A DNA stretch of 47,829 nt from Candidatus Magasanikiibacteriota bacterium (GCA_016189025.1 JACPGS010000024.1:1-47829); one strand, 5' to 3'. Counted from the first letter of the stretch, positions 18,262-28,631 are shown. The notes: generated from the sequence alone by a model not told the origin. Numbers and translations: made by a program.

Positions 18262-19269
18262 ATGTTCATCAAGAAAATCGGCATTGACCTCGGCACCACT
18301 AATGTATTGGTCTACGTTCCCCGCAAGGGGATTGTAGTGAATGAGCCGTCGGTAGTGGCGATTGCCAGAATAGACGGCAAAGTGCTGGCCGTGGGGCTGG
18401 AAGCCAAGGACATGATCGGCCGCACGCCCGATACGATTGTGGCCGAGCGCCCCCTGAAAGACGGCGTGATTGCCAATTACCACACCACCGAGGCGATGCT
18501 GCGTTATTTTATCAATAAGGCGCTCGGCGGGGTGCGGCTGTTCCGGCCCGAAGTGATGGTAGCAGTGCCGGGCGGCATTACTTCTACCGAGCGGCGCGCG
18601 GTGATTGACGCCGCGGTGGCGGCCGGCGCCCGGGCCGCCTACATTATTAAAGAGCCGATTGTGGCGGCAATCGGCGCTGACATTCCCATCGGCGCCGCTT
18701 CCGGACATTTAATTATTGACATCGGCGGCGGCACCGCGGAGATTGCGGTAATAGCTCTCGGCGGGGTTGTTTCCTCGGGGTCAGTACGGATTGGCGGCAA
18801 CAAGTTTGACCAGTCCATTGGGGAATACATCCGGCATAAATATAATCTGGCGATTGGCGAGCGCACCGCCGAGGAAATTAAAATCGGCGTCGGCTCGGCC
18901 CTGTTTATGGATAAGCCGCTGACGATGGAAATTAAGGGTCGCGATATGGTTTCCGGGCTGCCCCGCATTATTACCGTTAATTCCGACGACACCACCGAGG
19001 CGCTGCAGCATGACCTGGAACTTTTGGTTTCTGCCATTAAAGACGTGCTGCAGCGCACCCCGCCCGAGCTTTCGGCTGACGTGATGGATAAGGGCATTAT
19101 TCTTTCCGGCGGTTCGGCCCTGCTGCGCAATCTGGACGAGCTAATTGCCACCGCCACCGGCGTGCCAACCTATGTGGCCGAGGAGCCGCTGTTGTGCGTG
19201 GCCAAAGGCACCGGCATTGCCCTGGAGAATCTGGAACATTATAAGCGCAGTATTTTAGCGACGCACTAG
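18262..19269 (+). CDS. mreB: rod shape-determining protein MreB
   Basis: GIDLGTTNVLVYVPRKGIVVNEPSVVAI, IDIGGGTAEIAVIALGGVV, LSGGSALLRNLD. Confidence 0.95.
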   Translation: MFIKKIGIDLGTTNVLVYVPRKGIVVNEPSVVAIARIDGKVLAVGLEAKDMIGRTPDTIVAERPLKDGVIANYHTTEAMLRYFINKALGGVRLFRPEVMVAVPGGITSTERRAVIDAAVAAGARAAYIIKEPIVAAIGADIPIGAASGHLIIDIGGGTAEIAVIALGGVVSSGSVRIGGNKFDQSIGEYIRHKYNLAIGERTAEEIKIGVGSALFMDKPLTMEIKGRDMVSGLPRIITVNSDDTTEALQHDLELLVSAIKDVLQRTPPELSADVMDKGIILSGGSALLRNLDELIATATGVPTYVAEEPLLCVAKGTGIALENLEHYKRSILATH

Positions 19270-19277
19270 CACCCGGT

Positions 19278-20480
19278 ATGACTTCTCCCGAGCGTCCCGC
19301 CAGTGAGTTTGCCCGCGCCACTGGCTATGAGTCTTACCGCCCGGCCGACTACCGGGCGCGGTTGCGGGCGATATTGGATCATTATGGGCAGCGATTAGCG
19401 CCCCCCGACATTGCCCGGCTGCGCCAGTTTATTTTTTTCTCGCGGCTGCCGATTTTTTCTTCGGGAGTTTTGTATAACGGTTTGGCGATTTTTAACCGTA
19501 AATTTTTTGGGGCGGGCATTGCTCCTTTGGAATTGGAACTTGATCCCCGGTACGGGCAACTGCAGCAGAGCGGTGATGAGGAAACTCTGATTAAGCAGCT
19601 TAGAGAACTTGACCGGCAACGGCAAGGGCAGTTACAAATACAGGTAGCCGCGGCGCGCCACCCTTACCAGCAGGCGGTGGCTGAGGCGCTGGGCGAATCA
19701 GTGGGTGAGTCAGAAAGCGAAAATAAGGATGTTTCCGTAGACCTGGTCCAGCTGCTGGCCGCTGATCGCACCAGCTATCAGGCCGTTGCTTTGCCGGATT
19801 GGGCGGCTGCTTTGCCGGAGGCGGATGAATTGTGGCTAACCGGCGAACACCGCGCGGCGCTCAGCTATTGGATCGGCCGGGGATTTGTGCCGCATTTTTT
19901 CCCGCCCCGCCGCGTTCAGCTGGAAAGTCTGTTAGCACTGGTGGAAGAAAGCCGTCCGGAGTGGATCGAAAACGGGGCCTCCCGGCCCACGGCCCCGGTG
20001 GAAATTGAAAATAATCAAGAGTTGGCAGATTTGCTGGCGCGGGGCGAAACCTTTGGTATTGATCTGCCCGACCAGCCGTATCTACTGTTATTTGCGCCGT
20101 CAGCCGGATTGCAGTTCCTTAATCGTTCCAACAACGAGCAGCACGAGTATTTGGCGGAGCTTCAGGGTCGGCACCTGAATCTCGGCACCGCGTGCCTGAC
20201 TGAATATCTGCTGGAACAGCAGTTTTACGCCCGGCACGTGCGGGAATACGTTCAGATAGTGCGGGAGAGCGCCGGCGCTATGCCCCGCCGCTTCCGGCCC
20301 TTTGGTGGCGGTACGGAAACCCGTTTTCTGGATGCTCGCCCCGCCGGCGGTTTTCGGCCGGCCATCCGGGTCTCCCAAAATCCGGCGGTACATTATTCTC
20401 TTTCTTTCAGCGGCGGACCCAAAGAAGACGCCGGCATCCGGCTGGGTATTCGTCTGCTGCCTTGGTTGCCCCAAGAATGA
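19278..20480 (+). CDS. hypothetical protein (400 aa)
   Basis: ORF between mreB and holB; no family recognised. Confidence 0.5.
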   Translation: MTSPERPASEFARATGYESYRPADYRARLRAILDHYGQRLAPPDIARLRQFIFFSRLPIFSSGVLYNGLAIFNRKFFGAGIAPLELELDPRYGQLQQSGDEETLIKQLRELDRQRQGQLQIQVAAARHPYQQAVAEALGESVGESESENKDVSVDLVQLLAADRTSYQAVALPDWAAALPEADELWLTGEHRAALSYWIGRGFVPHFFPPRRVQLESLLALVEESRPEWIENGASRPTAPVEIENNQELADLLARGETFGIDLPDQPYLLLFAPSAGLQFLNRSNNEQHEYLAELQGRHLNLGTACLTEYLLEQQFYARHVREYVQIVRESAGAMPRRFRPFGGGTETRFLDARPAGGFRPAIRVSQNPAVHYSLSFSGGPKEDAGIRLGIRLLPWLPQE

Positions 20481-20514
20481 TTGCCAAATTGGTTAAACCC
20501 TGATACAATTTACC

Positions 20515-20574
20515 TTACCAACAGTGCTAATTATTTTAGCCTTAAGAGAGTGTTTTAATTAGCACTATTGGTAA
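20515..20574. repeat. palindromic repeat family 3, uninterrupted copy
   Basis: TTACCAACAGTGCTAATTATTTTAGCCTTAAGAGAGTGTTTTAATTAGCACTATTGGTAA. Confidence 0.85.
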
Positions 20575-20582
20575 TTTATCTT

Positions 20583-21530
20583 ATGATCATCGGCCACCAG
20601 CGCCTGCAGGAGTATTTTGCCGGTTTAGCGCCTGCCCGGTGGAGCCATTTGTATGTTTTGGTGGGGCCCGCCCAGGTAGGCAAACGCGCTCTGGCGCGGC
20701 AATTGGCGGCGCGTTGGTTTGGCATTACTCCGGAAAAATTAGCCGGTCACCCCGATTTTTGCTATTTGGAGAGATCAGTGGACGCCAAATCCGGCGAGTT
20801 TAAAAAAGAGATTACGGTAGCGCAGGCGCGGCAGCTGCGGTCGCTGTTTAGCCTGCGTTCCTGGGGAGAGGGCGGGAGCGTCGCCGTAATTGACGAAGCC
20901 GAGCGGCTGAACAGCGAAGCCGGCAATGCCCTGTTAAAAATTTTAGAAGAGCCCCGGGGTAAGTTGGTGGTATTTTTGCTGACGGAATCTCTCGCGGCGC
21001 TTTTGCCCACCATTCGCTCGCGGGCCGCCGCGCTGTATTTAGCGCCGCTGCCGGAGGCGGAATTGCGCGTCGGGCTGCAGTCGCAGGGGTTTGCCGCGCC
21101 GGAAATAGACGAAGCCGTGGCCCACGCCGCGGGGTGTCCGGGCCGCGCTTTAGAGTTTTTACAAAATCCGGAACGGTTAAAAATTTTACGCGCCGCGCGC
21201 TCCGGCGCGGCCCGGCTCGCGGCCGGCTCTTTGCCCGAGCGTTTTGCCGGCGCGGCGGAGCTGGTTAAACAAGCGGAAGCCACCGCTGACGCTACCGGTT
21301 ATCTGCTTACCGTCATCGGGGAATGGGAATTATTCTGGCAGCAACAGCTGCAGGTTCAGCTGCCGGCGGCGGGGGCGGCGCCAGCGGGCGATGAGTTAGG
21401 CCAACCGGCGGCTCGCCGCTCTTTGCCCCAGTTAGTTACCATTCTGCGCGGGTTAGAGCGGGTACAGAGCTTGTTATGGACCAATGCCCAGCGCCGTTTG
21501 CTGCTGGAGCAGGCACTATTGGAGTGGTAG
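20583..21530 (+). CDS. holB: DNA polymerase III delta prime-like subunit
   Basis: LYVLVGPAQVGKRALARQLA, VIDEAERLNSEAGNALLKILEEPRGKLVVFLLTE. Confidence 0.85.
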   Translation: MIIGHQRLQEYFAGLAPARWSHLYVLVGPAQVGKRALARQLAARWFGITPEKLAGHPDFCYLERSVDAKSGEFKKEITVAQARQLRSLFSLRSWGEGGSVAVIDEAERLNSEAGNALLKILEEPRGKLVVFLLTESLAALLPTIRSRAAALYLAPLPEAELRVGLQSQGFAAPEIDEAVAHAAGCPGRALEFLQNPERLKILRAARSGAARLAAGSLPERFAGAAELVKQAEATADATGYLLTVIGEWELFWQQQLQVQLPAAGAAPAGDELGQPAARRSLPQLVTILRGLERVQSLLWTNAQRRLLLEQALLEW

Positions 21531-21633
21531 AGTCTCGCGTTGTTATTTTCTGGTCGCTCGGTCCCCCGACTGAGTCGGGGTCCCTCGCTCGGTTTCGTAA
21601 TCCAAAATTGAATCTTGAACTTGCCAACATCAT

Positions 21634-22719
21634 ATGTCCAAAACATCATGGCTACTTGTCAGTCTAGGAGCGGGTTTAATTCTGCTCGGCCAGGGGTGCC
21701 TGAATCTGCAAAGCAAGCAGGCCGGACCGGCCGGTGTTTTCCGTTCGGTGGATCGCGGAGAAAACTGGACGCCGGCGGTGAGCCTGCCCACGGCCCAGGG
21801 GGTAAAAAGCATTGCCGGGGTCAACGTTTTCCGGTTTTTTCCGGACCCTGGCGACCCCAATGCCCTGTACCTGGCTTCGCGCAACCAGGGGCTGTTTTAC
21901 ACCTATAACCGCGGCGAATCCTGGAACCGGGTAGAGCCGCTCTCCGGCAAATTTATTTATGCGCTGGCCGTTGACCCGCACAATAAATGCGCGATTTTTG
22001 TGTCCGACGGCCCGCATATTTACCGCACCCTGGACTGCAGCCGCAGCTGGCAGCTGGTGTACACCGAAGAGCGCCCCCTGGAGCGCTTTGTGGCGCTCGC
22101 GGTAGACTACGGCACTTCTACCCTGGTATACGGCGCCACCATCGGCGGCGACGTGTTCCGCAGCACCGATCGCGGCGCCAGCTGGCAGGCCGTGAAACGG
22201 TTTGGCTTTGAGATTCGCGAACTCTTGGTTGATCCCTTTGCCTCCCGGCGCGTTTATGTGGCAGCGCACCGCCAGGGTCTCTACCGCTCCGACGACGCCG
22301 GAGTCAATTGGGCGAATCTTTCCCGCGGTTTTGACGCTTACAGCGAAGCGAATAATTTTTATCGCCTGGTATTGCACCCTGGCCGCAAAAACAGCCTGTT
22401 CTGGGTTTCTAAATACGGCATTCTGCGCTCCGATGATCTGGGCTATACCTGGCAGGATATTAAGTTGCTGACGCCCCCCGGCAGCGTCAGCATTTTTGCG
22501 TTTGCCGTCAGCCCCAAAAACGACGACGAGATGTATTATCTGGCTACCATCCTCAACGAAAAGCAGCTGCCGGTGCGCTCCACCTTTTACAAAACCGCCG
22601 ACGGCGGCGTGAACTGGGTAACCAAAAAACTCCCCACCAATACTATTCCGGTTGGCATCCATCTTCACCCCTTGGAGCCGAATATGTTATTTTTAGGTTT
22701 TACCTCGGCGATTCAGTGA
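21634..22719 (+). CDS. lipoprotein beta-propeller (BNR/YCF48-like)
   Basis: lipobox LLGQGC; repeated DRGxxW / DDxGxxW motifs. Confidence 0.75.
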   Translation: MSKTSWLLVSLGAGLILLGQGCLNLQSKQAGPAGVFRSVDRGENWTPAVSLPTAQGVKSIAGVNVFRFFPDPGDPNALYLASRNQGLFYTYNRGESWNRVEPLSGKFIYALAVDPHNKCAIFVSDGPHIYRTLDCSRSWQLVYTEERPLERFVALAVDYGTSTLVYGATIGGDVFRSTDRGASWQAVKRFGFEIRELLVDPFASRRVYVAAHRQGLYRSDDAGVNWANLSRGFDAYSEANNFYRLVLHPGRKNSLFWVSKYGILRSDDLGYTWQDIKLLTPPGSVSIFAFAVSPKNDDEMYYLATILNEKQLPVRSTFYKTADGGVNWVTKKLPTNTIPVGIHLHPLEPNMLFLGFTSAIQ

Positions 22720-22720
22720 T

Positions 22721-23269
22721 ATGAACCTGGCTGATTTTCAGTCCGACTTCACCAAAGTAATAGAATTTCTGACCACCGACATTGCCACTCTGCGCACCGG
22801 CCGGGCCTCGGTGGCCATGGTGGAGGGGATTATGGTAGAGGCTTACGGCACCAAGCAACCGCTCAAAGCCGTCGCCTCCCTTACCGTTACCGACCCCAAG
22901 TCGCTGGCTCTGGAGCCCTGGGACAAGAGTATTATGGCCGCCGTGGAAAATGGCATCCGCGAATCTTCGCTCGGCATCAATCCGGTGAACGACGGCCGGT
23001 TTATCCGCCTGACCCTGCCCGAGCTTACCAGCGAGCGCCGGGCTGAACTGGTGAAAGTGCTGCATCAAAAGCTGGAGCAGGCGCGGATTGCCCTGCGTAA
23101 AGTGCGCGAAGAAGTGCGCGAGCTGATTGCGAGCGAGGAAAAGGATAAGAGTATCAGCGAAGACGCCAAATTCCGCTTCCAGGAAGAATTGGATAAGATG
23201 GTAAAGGGATATAACGAAGAAATTCAGCAGATCGGGGAGGGGAAGGAGAAGGAGATAATGCAAATTTAA
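22721..23269 (+). CDS. frr: ribosome recycling factor
   Basis: LRTGRASVAMVEGIMVEAYG, LPELTSERRAELVKVLHQKLEQARIALRKVREEV. Confidence 0.93.
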   Translation: MNLADFQSDFTKVIEFLTTDIATLRTGRASVAMVEGIMVEAYGTKQPLKAVASLTVTDPKSLALEPWDKSIMAAVENGIRESSLGINPVNDGRFIRLTLPELTSERRAELVKVLHQKLEQARIALRKVREEVRELIASEEKDKSISEDAKFRFQEELDKMVKGYNEEIQQIGEGKEKEIMQI

Positions 23270-23279
23270 CATCCAGATT

Positions 23280-23936
23280 ATGTCATTGGATTCAGGCAAA
23301 CCATCCCGTAGGCCAGAGTTGGCAGATACCTCGCCAGAAATCGCAGAAGTAGAGGAATCAAAGCGCAAAGGCGGCAAAATAATACATCCGGAAGCTTTGG
23401 CAATGGCCGAGCGGATAGCGCGGCAGTTTATGCGTAAAGTGCCCGCTCATTTGGCCGAGGACGTAAGGGGAGACGCTATTTTGGGGTTAGTGGAAGCGGC
23501 GGCGTACTATGATCCCCACCGACCAGAACCTTTTGAAGGTTTTGCCCCGCAGCGGATTAGGGGCGCTATTCAGGACGGCCTGCGGCGTGGTGATATAGTG
23601 CCTAGGCGTAAGCGGACGGAGATTAACAAAAGCCGAGCAACCGATAATCCGTTACCGAGTCCGAAAATGGTTGGCGCAGAAGCTCTTAATACGGTGGCTC
23701 GCGAAGACAGGAACCCCGAGGAAGAGGCTGACCGAAATCAGAGAATTTTGATGGTGCGTAAAGCGGTAGCTAAGTTGCCGGCACGACTTCAACAGCTGCT
23801 TGATTTGTATTTAGTTGAAGGGAAAACTTTAGATGAAGTTGGAAAGATACTTAGAGTATCTGAGTCGAGAATTTCTCAACTGTATAAACGAGCGGTTACG
23901 TTATTACGTGCGGAAATGGAGCGTAAGATAAAATAA
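23280..23936 (+). CDS. FliA/WhiG-like sigma-70 family RNA polymerase sigma factor
   Basis: DAILGLVEAAAYYDP..FEGFAPQRIRGAIQDGLRRGDIVPRRKR; region 4 LPARLQQLLDLYLVEGKTLDEVGKILRVSESRISQLYKRAVTLLR. Confidence 0.85.
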   Translation: MSLDSGKPSRRPELADTSPEIAEVEESKRKGGKIIHPEALAMAERIARQFMRKVPAHLAEDVRGDAILGLVEAAAYYDPHRPEPFEGFAPQRIRGAIQDGLRRGDIVPRRKRTEINKSRATDNPLPSPKMVGAEALNTVAREDRNPEEEADRNQRILMVRKAVAKLPARLQQLLDLYLVEGKTLDEVGKILRVSESRISQLYKRAVTLLRAEMERKIK

Positions 23937-23946
23937 CTATTTTTTT

Positions 23947-25326
23947 ATGGCGGAGAACCGGATGGACAAAATTATTTCCCTGTGCAAACGCCGCGGTTTT
24001 GTCTTCCCCGGCAGTGAAATTTACGGGGGGCTAGCGAATAGCTGGGACTACGGCCCCCTGGGGCATCTTCTTAAACAAAATATCAAAAACGCCTGGTGGA
24101 AATTTTTTGTCCAGAATCGTGATGATATGGTGCCGTTAGACACGGCCATTATCATGAATCCGAAAGTGTGGGAGGCGAGCGGGCACCTTGCCAGTTTTTC
24201 CGATGCTCTGGTAGAGTGCAAATCCTGCCATCAGCGTTTTCGCGCTGATCATCTGCTGTTGGCCGAGAGCCTGAAGCCGGAACACGAAAAAGCACCGCCG
24301 CCCCAGACCGTGGCCGAGGCGCGCTGCCCGGAATGCGGCGGCGAACTCACTGCTCCCAAGTCATTTAATCTGATGTTCAAAACTTTTATCGGCAGCACCG
24401 AGGACGCGGCCGCGGTCGCTTATCTGCGCCCGGAAACCGCGGCCGGCATGTTTGTTAACTTCAAAAATATCCAAACCGTTACTCGGCGCCGGCTGCCGTT
24501 CGGCATCGCCCAAATCGGCAAAAACTTCCGCAACGAAATAACCCCGGGCAATTTTATTTTCCGCACCCGCGAGTTTGAAATTGCCGAGTTTGAATATTTT
24601 ATCAATCCAGAAAATTGGGAGCAGACGTTTGAGCGGTGGCTCCACGAAATTAAGCGCTGGTGGCAGGAAGTGATGCAAATAAACCTGGATCATCTGGTGT
24701 GGCGCGAGATTCCCGACGGGGAACGGGCTCACTACAGCCAGCGCACCGTGGATATAGAATACCAGTATCCCTTTGGCGTTAAAGAACTTCACGGCATTGC
24801 CTATCGCACTGACTTTGACTTGTTGCGGCATGAGCAATACAGCGGCACGGACCTGCACTACACTGATCCGGATACCGGCGAGCGATTTATTCCCCACGTG
24901 ATAGAGCCAACGTTCGGCATTGACCGGATGCTGCTCGTTGCCTTATTAGAGGCGTACCACGAAGAAGAAGCGCCGACGGCTACCGAAGGAGAGAGCGAAA
25001 CGCGGGTGGTGATGAAGTTCCCCAAAATTTTAGCGCCGCTTCAAGTGGCGGTGCTGCCCCTCTCCAAAAAAGAAGAATTAGCGGCGGTGGGGAAACCGCT
25101 CGCCGCCGCGCTGCGGCAAAAATTCCGGGTGGATTACGACGAAACGCAATCCATCGGCCGGCGCTACCGCCGGCAGGATGAAATCGGCACTCCCTACTGC
25201 GTTACGGTTGACTTTGATTCATTAGAAGATAAAAAAGTAACCGTGCGCGACCGCGATACCATGAAGCAAGAGCGGGTGGCGATTGCCGAGGTTAGCGCTT
25301 ATCTTACGGCGCAATTCGGACTCTAG
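23947..25326 (+). CDS. glyS: glycyl-tRNA synthetase
   Basis: KRRGFVFPGSEIYGGLANSWDYGPLG, LRPETAAGMFVNF, RNEITPGNFIFRTREFEIAEFEYF. Confidence 0.95.
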   Translation: MAENRMDKIISLCKRRGFVFPGSEIYGGLANSWDYGPLGHLLKQNIKNAWWKFFVQNRDDMVPLDTAIIMNPKVWEASGHLASFSDALVECKSCHQRFRADHLLLAESLKPEHEKAPPPQTVAEARCPECGGELTAPKSFNLMFKTFIGSTEDAAAVAYLRPETAAGMFVNFKNIQTVTRRRLPFGIAQIGKNFRNEITPGNFIFRTREFEIAEFEYFINPENWEQTFERWLHEIKRWWQEVMQINLDHLVWREIPDGERAHYSQRTVDIEYQYPFGVKELHGIAYRTDFDLLRHEQYSGTDLHYTDPDTGERFIPHVIEPTFGIDRMLLVALLEAYHEEEAPTATEGESETRVVMKFPKILAPLQVAVLPLSKKEELAAVGKPLAAALRQKFRVDYDETQSIGRRYRRQDEIGTPYCVTVDFDSLEDKKVTVRDRDTMKQERVAIAEVSAYLTAQFGL

Positions 25327-25329
25327 GGT

Positions 25330-26634
25330 ATGAAACATTACCGGCGTTTTCATTTAGCTAATGGCGTTACTGTTTTTCACGTACCGCTGGCCGGCACCCG
25401 CGCCACTACGGTGCTCGCCATGTTCCCCATCGGCTCGCGCTACGAAACCAGGCCGATTTCCGGCGCCGCGCATTTTGTGGAGCATCTATTATTTAAAGGC
25501 ACGGAAAAGCGCTCCACTACCGTGGAGCTGTCGCGCGGTTTGGAAGCCGCCGGGGCCGAGTACAATGCTTTTACCAACAAAGATTACACCGGCTATTATG
25601 TAAAAATTGACAGCGCCCAGCAGGAGCTGGCCTTTGACCTGCTCGCGGATATGATTTACCACTCCAAACTGGATTCCCGGGAAGTGGATAAAGAGCGCGG
25701 GGCGATTGTGGAGGAATTGCGGATGTACCAGGATAACCCAACCATGAAAGTGGACATGCTGTTCGACCAGGCGCTGTTCGGCGACTGCCCCCTGGGGTGG
25801 GAAATCGGCGGCACGGCAAAAACAGTGCGCGCGGTGCCGCGGGAGGCTTTATGGAATTTTTACCGCACGCACTACAGCCCGCGCAGTCTGGTTTTGACCG
25901 TGGCAGGCAATATCAGCGCGCGCCAACTCGCTCGGCATCTTAAATATTTTGCCGAGGGGCGCGCCTTGGCGCGGGCTCCGGCGTTTGCCTGGTATCGCCA
26001 GTCATTTGCGCGGGTGCGCTGGCCGCGCCGCCCCCCGCCTTTAGCGCGCCGGTTAGTAGTAGAGGAGCGGCCGGCTGACCAGGCCCACGTAATTATCGGT
26101 TTTCCCGGGCTCCCCAATAATCACCCCGACCGCTACGCGGCTTCGCTCCTGCTTTCCATTTTGGGCGTAGGGATGACCTCGCGCTTGTTTGTGGAAGTGC
26201 GGGAAAAGCGGGGGTTAGCTTATATGATCCGCGCTGGCGCCGCTTCGTACCGCGACGTCGGGGCGGTATACGTGCAGGCTGGCCTCGACCCGGCGCGCTT
26301 GCCCGAGGCCCTGCGGGTGATTCGCGAAGAATTGCATCGCTTAACTGCCGAGCTGGTAACGCCCGAGGAATTGCGCGATGCTAAATCCAGCATTGCCGGC
26401 CGGCTGGCTTTAAGTCTGGAAGAATCCAGCGCCCAGGCCGAGTGGTATGCCAAGCAGCTATTGTTTGCCCGCCAGCTGGAAACTCCCGAAGAATTAGTGC
26501 GGCGCCTGCAGCGGGTTTCCGCCGAAAGCGTGCGGGCAGTGGCCCGGCGCCTGTTGCGCTGGGAAGAGGTAAGGGGCGCTTTTATCGGCGCGCTGACGGC
26601 CGGTAAAGTGCGCCAGATGATGGAGAAATCCTGA
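25330..26634 (+). CDS. M16 family zinc peptidase
   Basis: GAAHFVEHLLFKGT (HxxEH), ERGAIVEELRMYQDNP. Confidence 0.93.
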   Translation: MKHYRRFHLANGVTVFHVPLAGTRATTVLAMFPIGSRYETRPISGAAHFVEHLLFKGTEKRSTTVELSRGLEAAGAEYNAFTNKDYTGYYVKIDSAQQELAFDLLADMIYHSKLDSREVDKERGAIVEELRMYQDNPTMKVDMLFDQALFGDCPLGWEIGGTAKTVRAVPREALWNFYRTHYSPRSLVLTVAGNISARQLARHLKYFAEGRALARAPAFAWYRQSFARVRWPRRPPPLARRLVVEERPADQAHVIIGFPGLPNNHPDRYAASLLLSILGVGMTSRLFVEVREKRGLAYMIRAGAASYRDVGAVYVQAGLDPARLPEALRVIREELHRLTAELVTPEELRDAKSSIAGRLALSLEESSAQAEWYAKQLLFARQLETPEELVRRLQRVSAESVRAVARRLLRWEEVRGAFIGALTAGKVRQMMEKS

Positions 26635-26638
26635 ATTT

Positions 26639-27418
26639 ATGTCATCAGCTACTCACGGTTACATTTTTGCCAACTGGAAAATGTATCTTAATCAGGAGGA
26701 GTCGGTGGCGCTGGCAACCAGCTGGCGCGCCGCTCCTCGGCCCGACGGCTACCAGCTGGCGGTATTTCCGTCGGCGCTTGCCTTTACATCCGTAGCCGAG
26801 GCGCTCGCCGGCAGCAGCATCCGGGTCGGGGCGCAGAATGTTTATTGGGTGGACCAAGGCGGTTATACCGGAGAAGTTTCCGCCGCAATGTTTGCCGCGG
26901 CCGGCGCCCAGTACGCGCTGATTGGACACTCGGAACGCCGGCATCAGTTTCACGAAACTAATCACGAGGTGCGGCAAAAACTAGAAGCCGCGCTTGCCTC
27001 CGGCCTTACCCCGCTTTTATGCGTCGGCGAAACCGCAGCCGAGCGCAGTGCCGGCCGTACCTGGGAGGTAATTGAAACTCAACTGCGCGCTGCTTACCAT
27101 AATCTGGTCTGGCCGGCTAAGACAGATTTATTGATTGCCTATGAGCCGGTGTGGGCAATCAGCCGCGGCACGGAGAGGTGGGGAGCGGACTGCCCGCCCG
27201 GCGAAGCCGAAGTAATCCACACCCGGATTAGCGACTGGCTGCAGGGAATAATGTCCGGGGTCGCGCCGCAGGTGCTCTTCGGCGGCAGCGTGCGGGCCGC
27301 AAACCTTGGCCGCTATTTGGCCGAGCCCCACCTGGCCGGCGTATTGGTGGGGGCGGCCTCCACCCAGCCCGACCGTTGGTCGGCCTTGTTAGCTAACATC
27401 ACTCCCCGCGCTTTATGA
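26639..27418 (+). CDS. tpiA: triosephosphate isomerase
   Basis: NWKMYLN, ALIGHSERR, IAYEPVWAI, FGGSVRAAN. Confidence 0.93.
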   Translation: MSSATHGYIFANWKMYLNQEESVALATSWRAAPRPDGYQLAVFPSALAFTSVAEALAGSSIRVGAQNVYWVDQGGYTGEVSAAMFAAAGAQYALIGHSERRHQFHETNHEVRQKLEAALASGLTPLLCVGETAAERSAGRTWEVIETQLRAAYHNLVWPAKTDLLIAYEPVWAISRGTERWGADCPPGEAEVIHTRISDWLQGIMSGVAPQVLFGGSVRAANLGRYLAEPHLAGVLVGAASTQPDRWSALLANITPRAL

Positions 27419-28311
27419 TTATCTACGGCCTGGCAGTAGCGCTGATTATCGTTGCTCTGTTGGTAGGCGGTACTATTATCGTGCGCAAATTCCCCCAGCT
27501 GACGCACCTGGATGTTGCCCAGCTGCCCGAGGAGCGGGAGAATAGACGCAAGCGGGAAATTTTAACCCGCCGGCTGGAGGCCCAAGCGGCGCGCTTCGGC
27601 GAGCGTTTTCGGGGAGTCGGGGAGCCCCTGGCGCGCTGGTGGGGAGCGCTGCAGTTGCGCTTCCGGCAGTATGTGGGCAAGGTAGAGCGGCTGTGGCATC
27701 ACGAAGAACGCCTGCGCCGCCGCGCGCGCCCGGCGTCGTCTACCACTGATGAAGATAAAGTAGCGGCTCTGATTGCCCGCGCGGAAAGTGCGCTCGCCGC
27801 GGCGCGTTATGAAGAAGCCGAAGGGTTGTTCATCGCTGCCATTAAAATTAATAATCGCGCCGCCGCCGCCTACCGCGGTCTGGCCGACAGTTACGCGGCG
27901 CGGCAGATGCTGGAGGAAGCGCGCGAAACTTACCGGTTCGTGCTGCGGCTGGAGCCTGATGACGACAGCGTGCTGACGCGCCTGGCGGAAATTGCCGAAA
28001 GCCAGGGCGACCTGGAGGAAGCGGTGTCCTATTACGAACAGGCGGTAGTTTTGAACGACAATCTGGCGCCGCGTTTTTATCATCTGGCGGAATTGTTGTT
28101 AAAACTTAACCAGCCGGCGGCGGCCCGCGAAGCGATCCGTTCCGCAGTAACTTTGGAGGACAAGAACCCGCGTTATCTTGACATGAGGCTAGAAACTGCT
28201 ATACTATGCGGCGATCAGGCGGATGCTGAAGCAATGTATCGCGAGCTGCGCTTGGTGAATCCGGAAAATCAGAAGCTGGCCGAGTTCCGCGAGCGCATCA
28301 GCCGGATGTAA
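27415..28311 (+). CDS. TPR-repeat membrane-anchored protein
   Basis: N-terminal TM, TPR-like repeats. Confidence 0.75.
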   Translation: MIIYGLAVALIIVALLVGGTIIVRKFPQLTHLDVAQLPEERENRRKREILTRRLEAQAARFGERFRGVGEPLARWWGALQLRFRQYVGKVERLWHHEERLRRRARPASSTTDEDKVAALIARAESALAAARYEEAEGLFIAAIKINNRAAAAYRGLADSYAARQMLEEARETYRFVLRLEPDDDSVLTRLAEIAESQGDLEEAVSYYEQAVVLNDNLAPRFYHLAELLLKLNQPAAAREAIRSAVTLEDKNPRYLDMRLETAILCGDQADAEAMYRELRLVNPENQKLAEFRERISRM

Positions 28312-28344
28312 CCGGACAGGAATCCAGTCAATGTGCAAGTAACT

Positions 28345-28426
28345 GGGCAGGTACCGAAGCGGTCAAACGGGGCTGACTGTAAATCAGCTGGCTATGCCTT
28401 CCTAGGTTCGAATCCTAGCCTGCCCA
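28345..28426 (+). tRNA. tRNA-Tyr(GTA)
   Basis: class II cloverleaf, CTGTAAA anticodon loop, GGGCAGG/CCTGCCC acceptor. Confidence 0.93.
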
Positions 28427-28537
28427 CTAATTTGGAATTGTCAAATTTTCGGAGGCCGCCGCCCCCCGCCTCCTTTACAAGCATCCGGTTAATCTATATA
28501 CTAGAGCCCAGTTAATTCGCGGCTAACAGCCAGGGGC

Positions 28538-28610
28538 GCCGCCTTAGCTCAGCTGGTAGAGCAACACTTTTGTAAAGTGAAGGTCGTCGGTTCAAGTCCG
28601 ACAGGCGGCT
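28538..28610 (+). tRNA. tRNA-Thr(TGT)
   Basis: GCCGCCT/AGGCGGC acceptor; TTTGTAA anticodon loop. Confidence 0.93.
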
Positions 28611-28631
28611 CTAATTTGCTAGGGCATAGTT

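Noticed and set aside
18122-18337. 71-aa ORF across copy D and mreB start
   Set aside because: Translation of repeat sequence.
21676-22668. 330-aa antisense ORF opposite the BNR-like lipoprotein
   Set aside because: GC-driven antisense reading; the forward frame has lipobox and repeat motifs.
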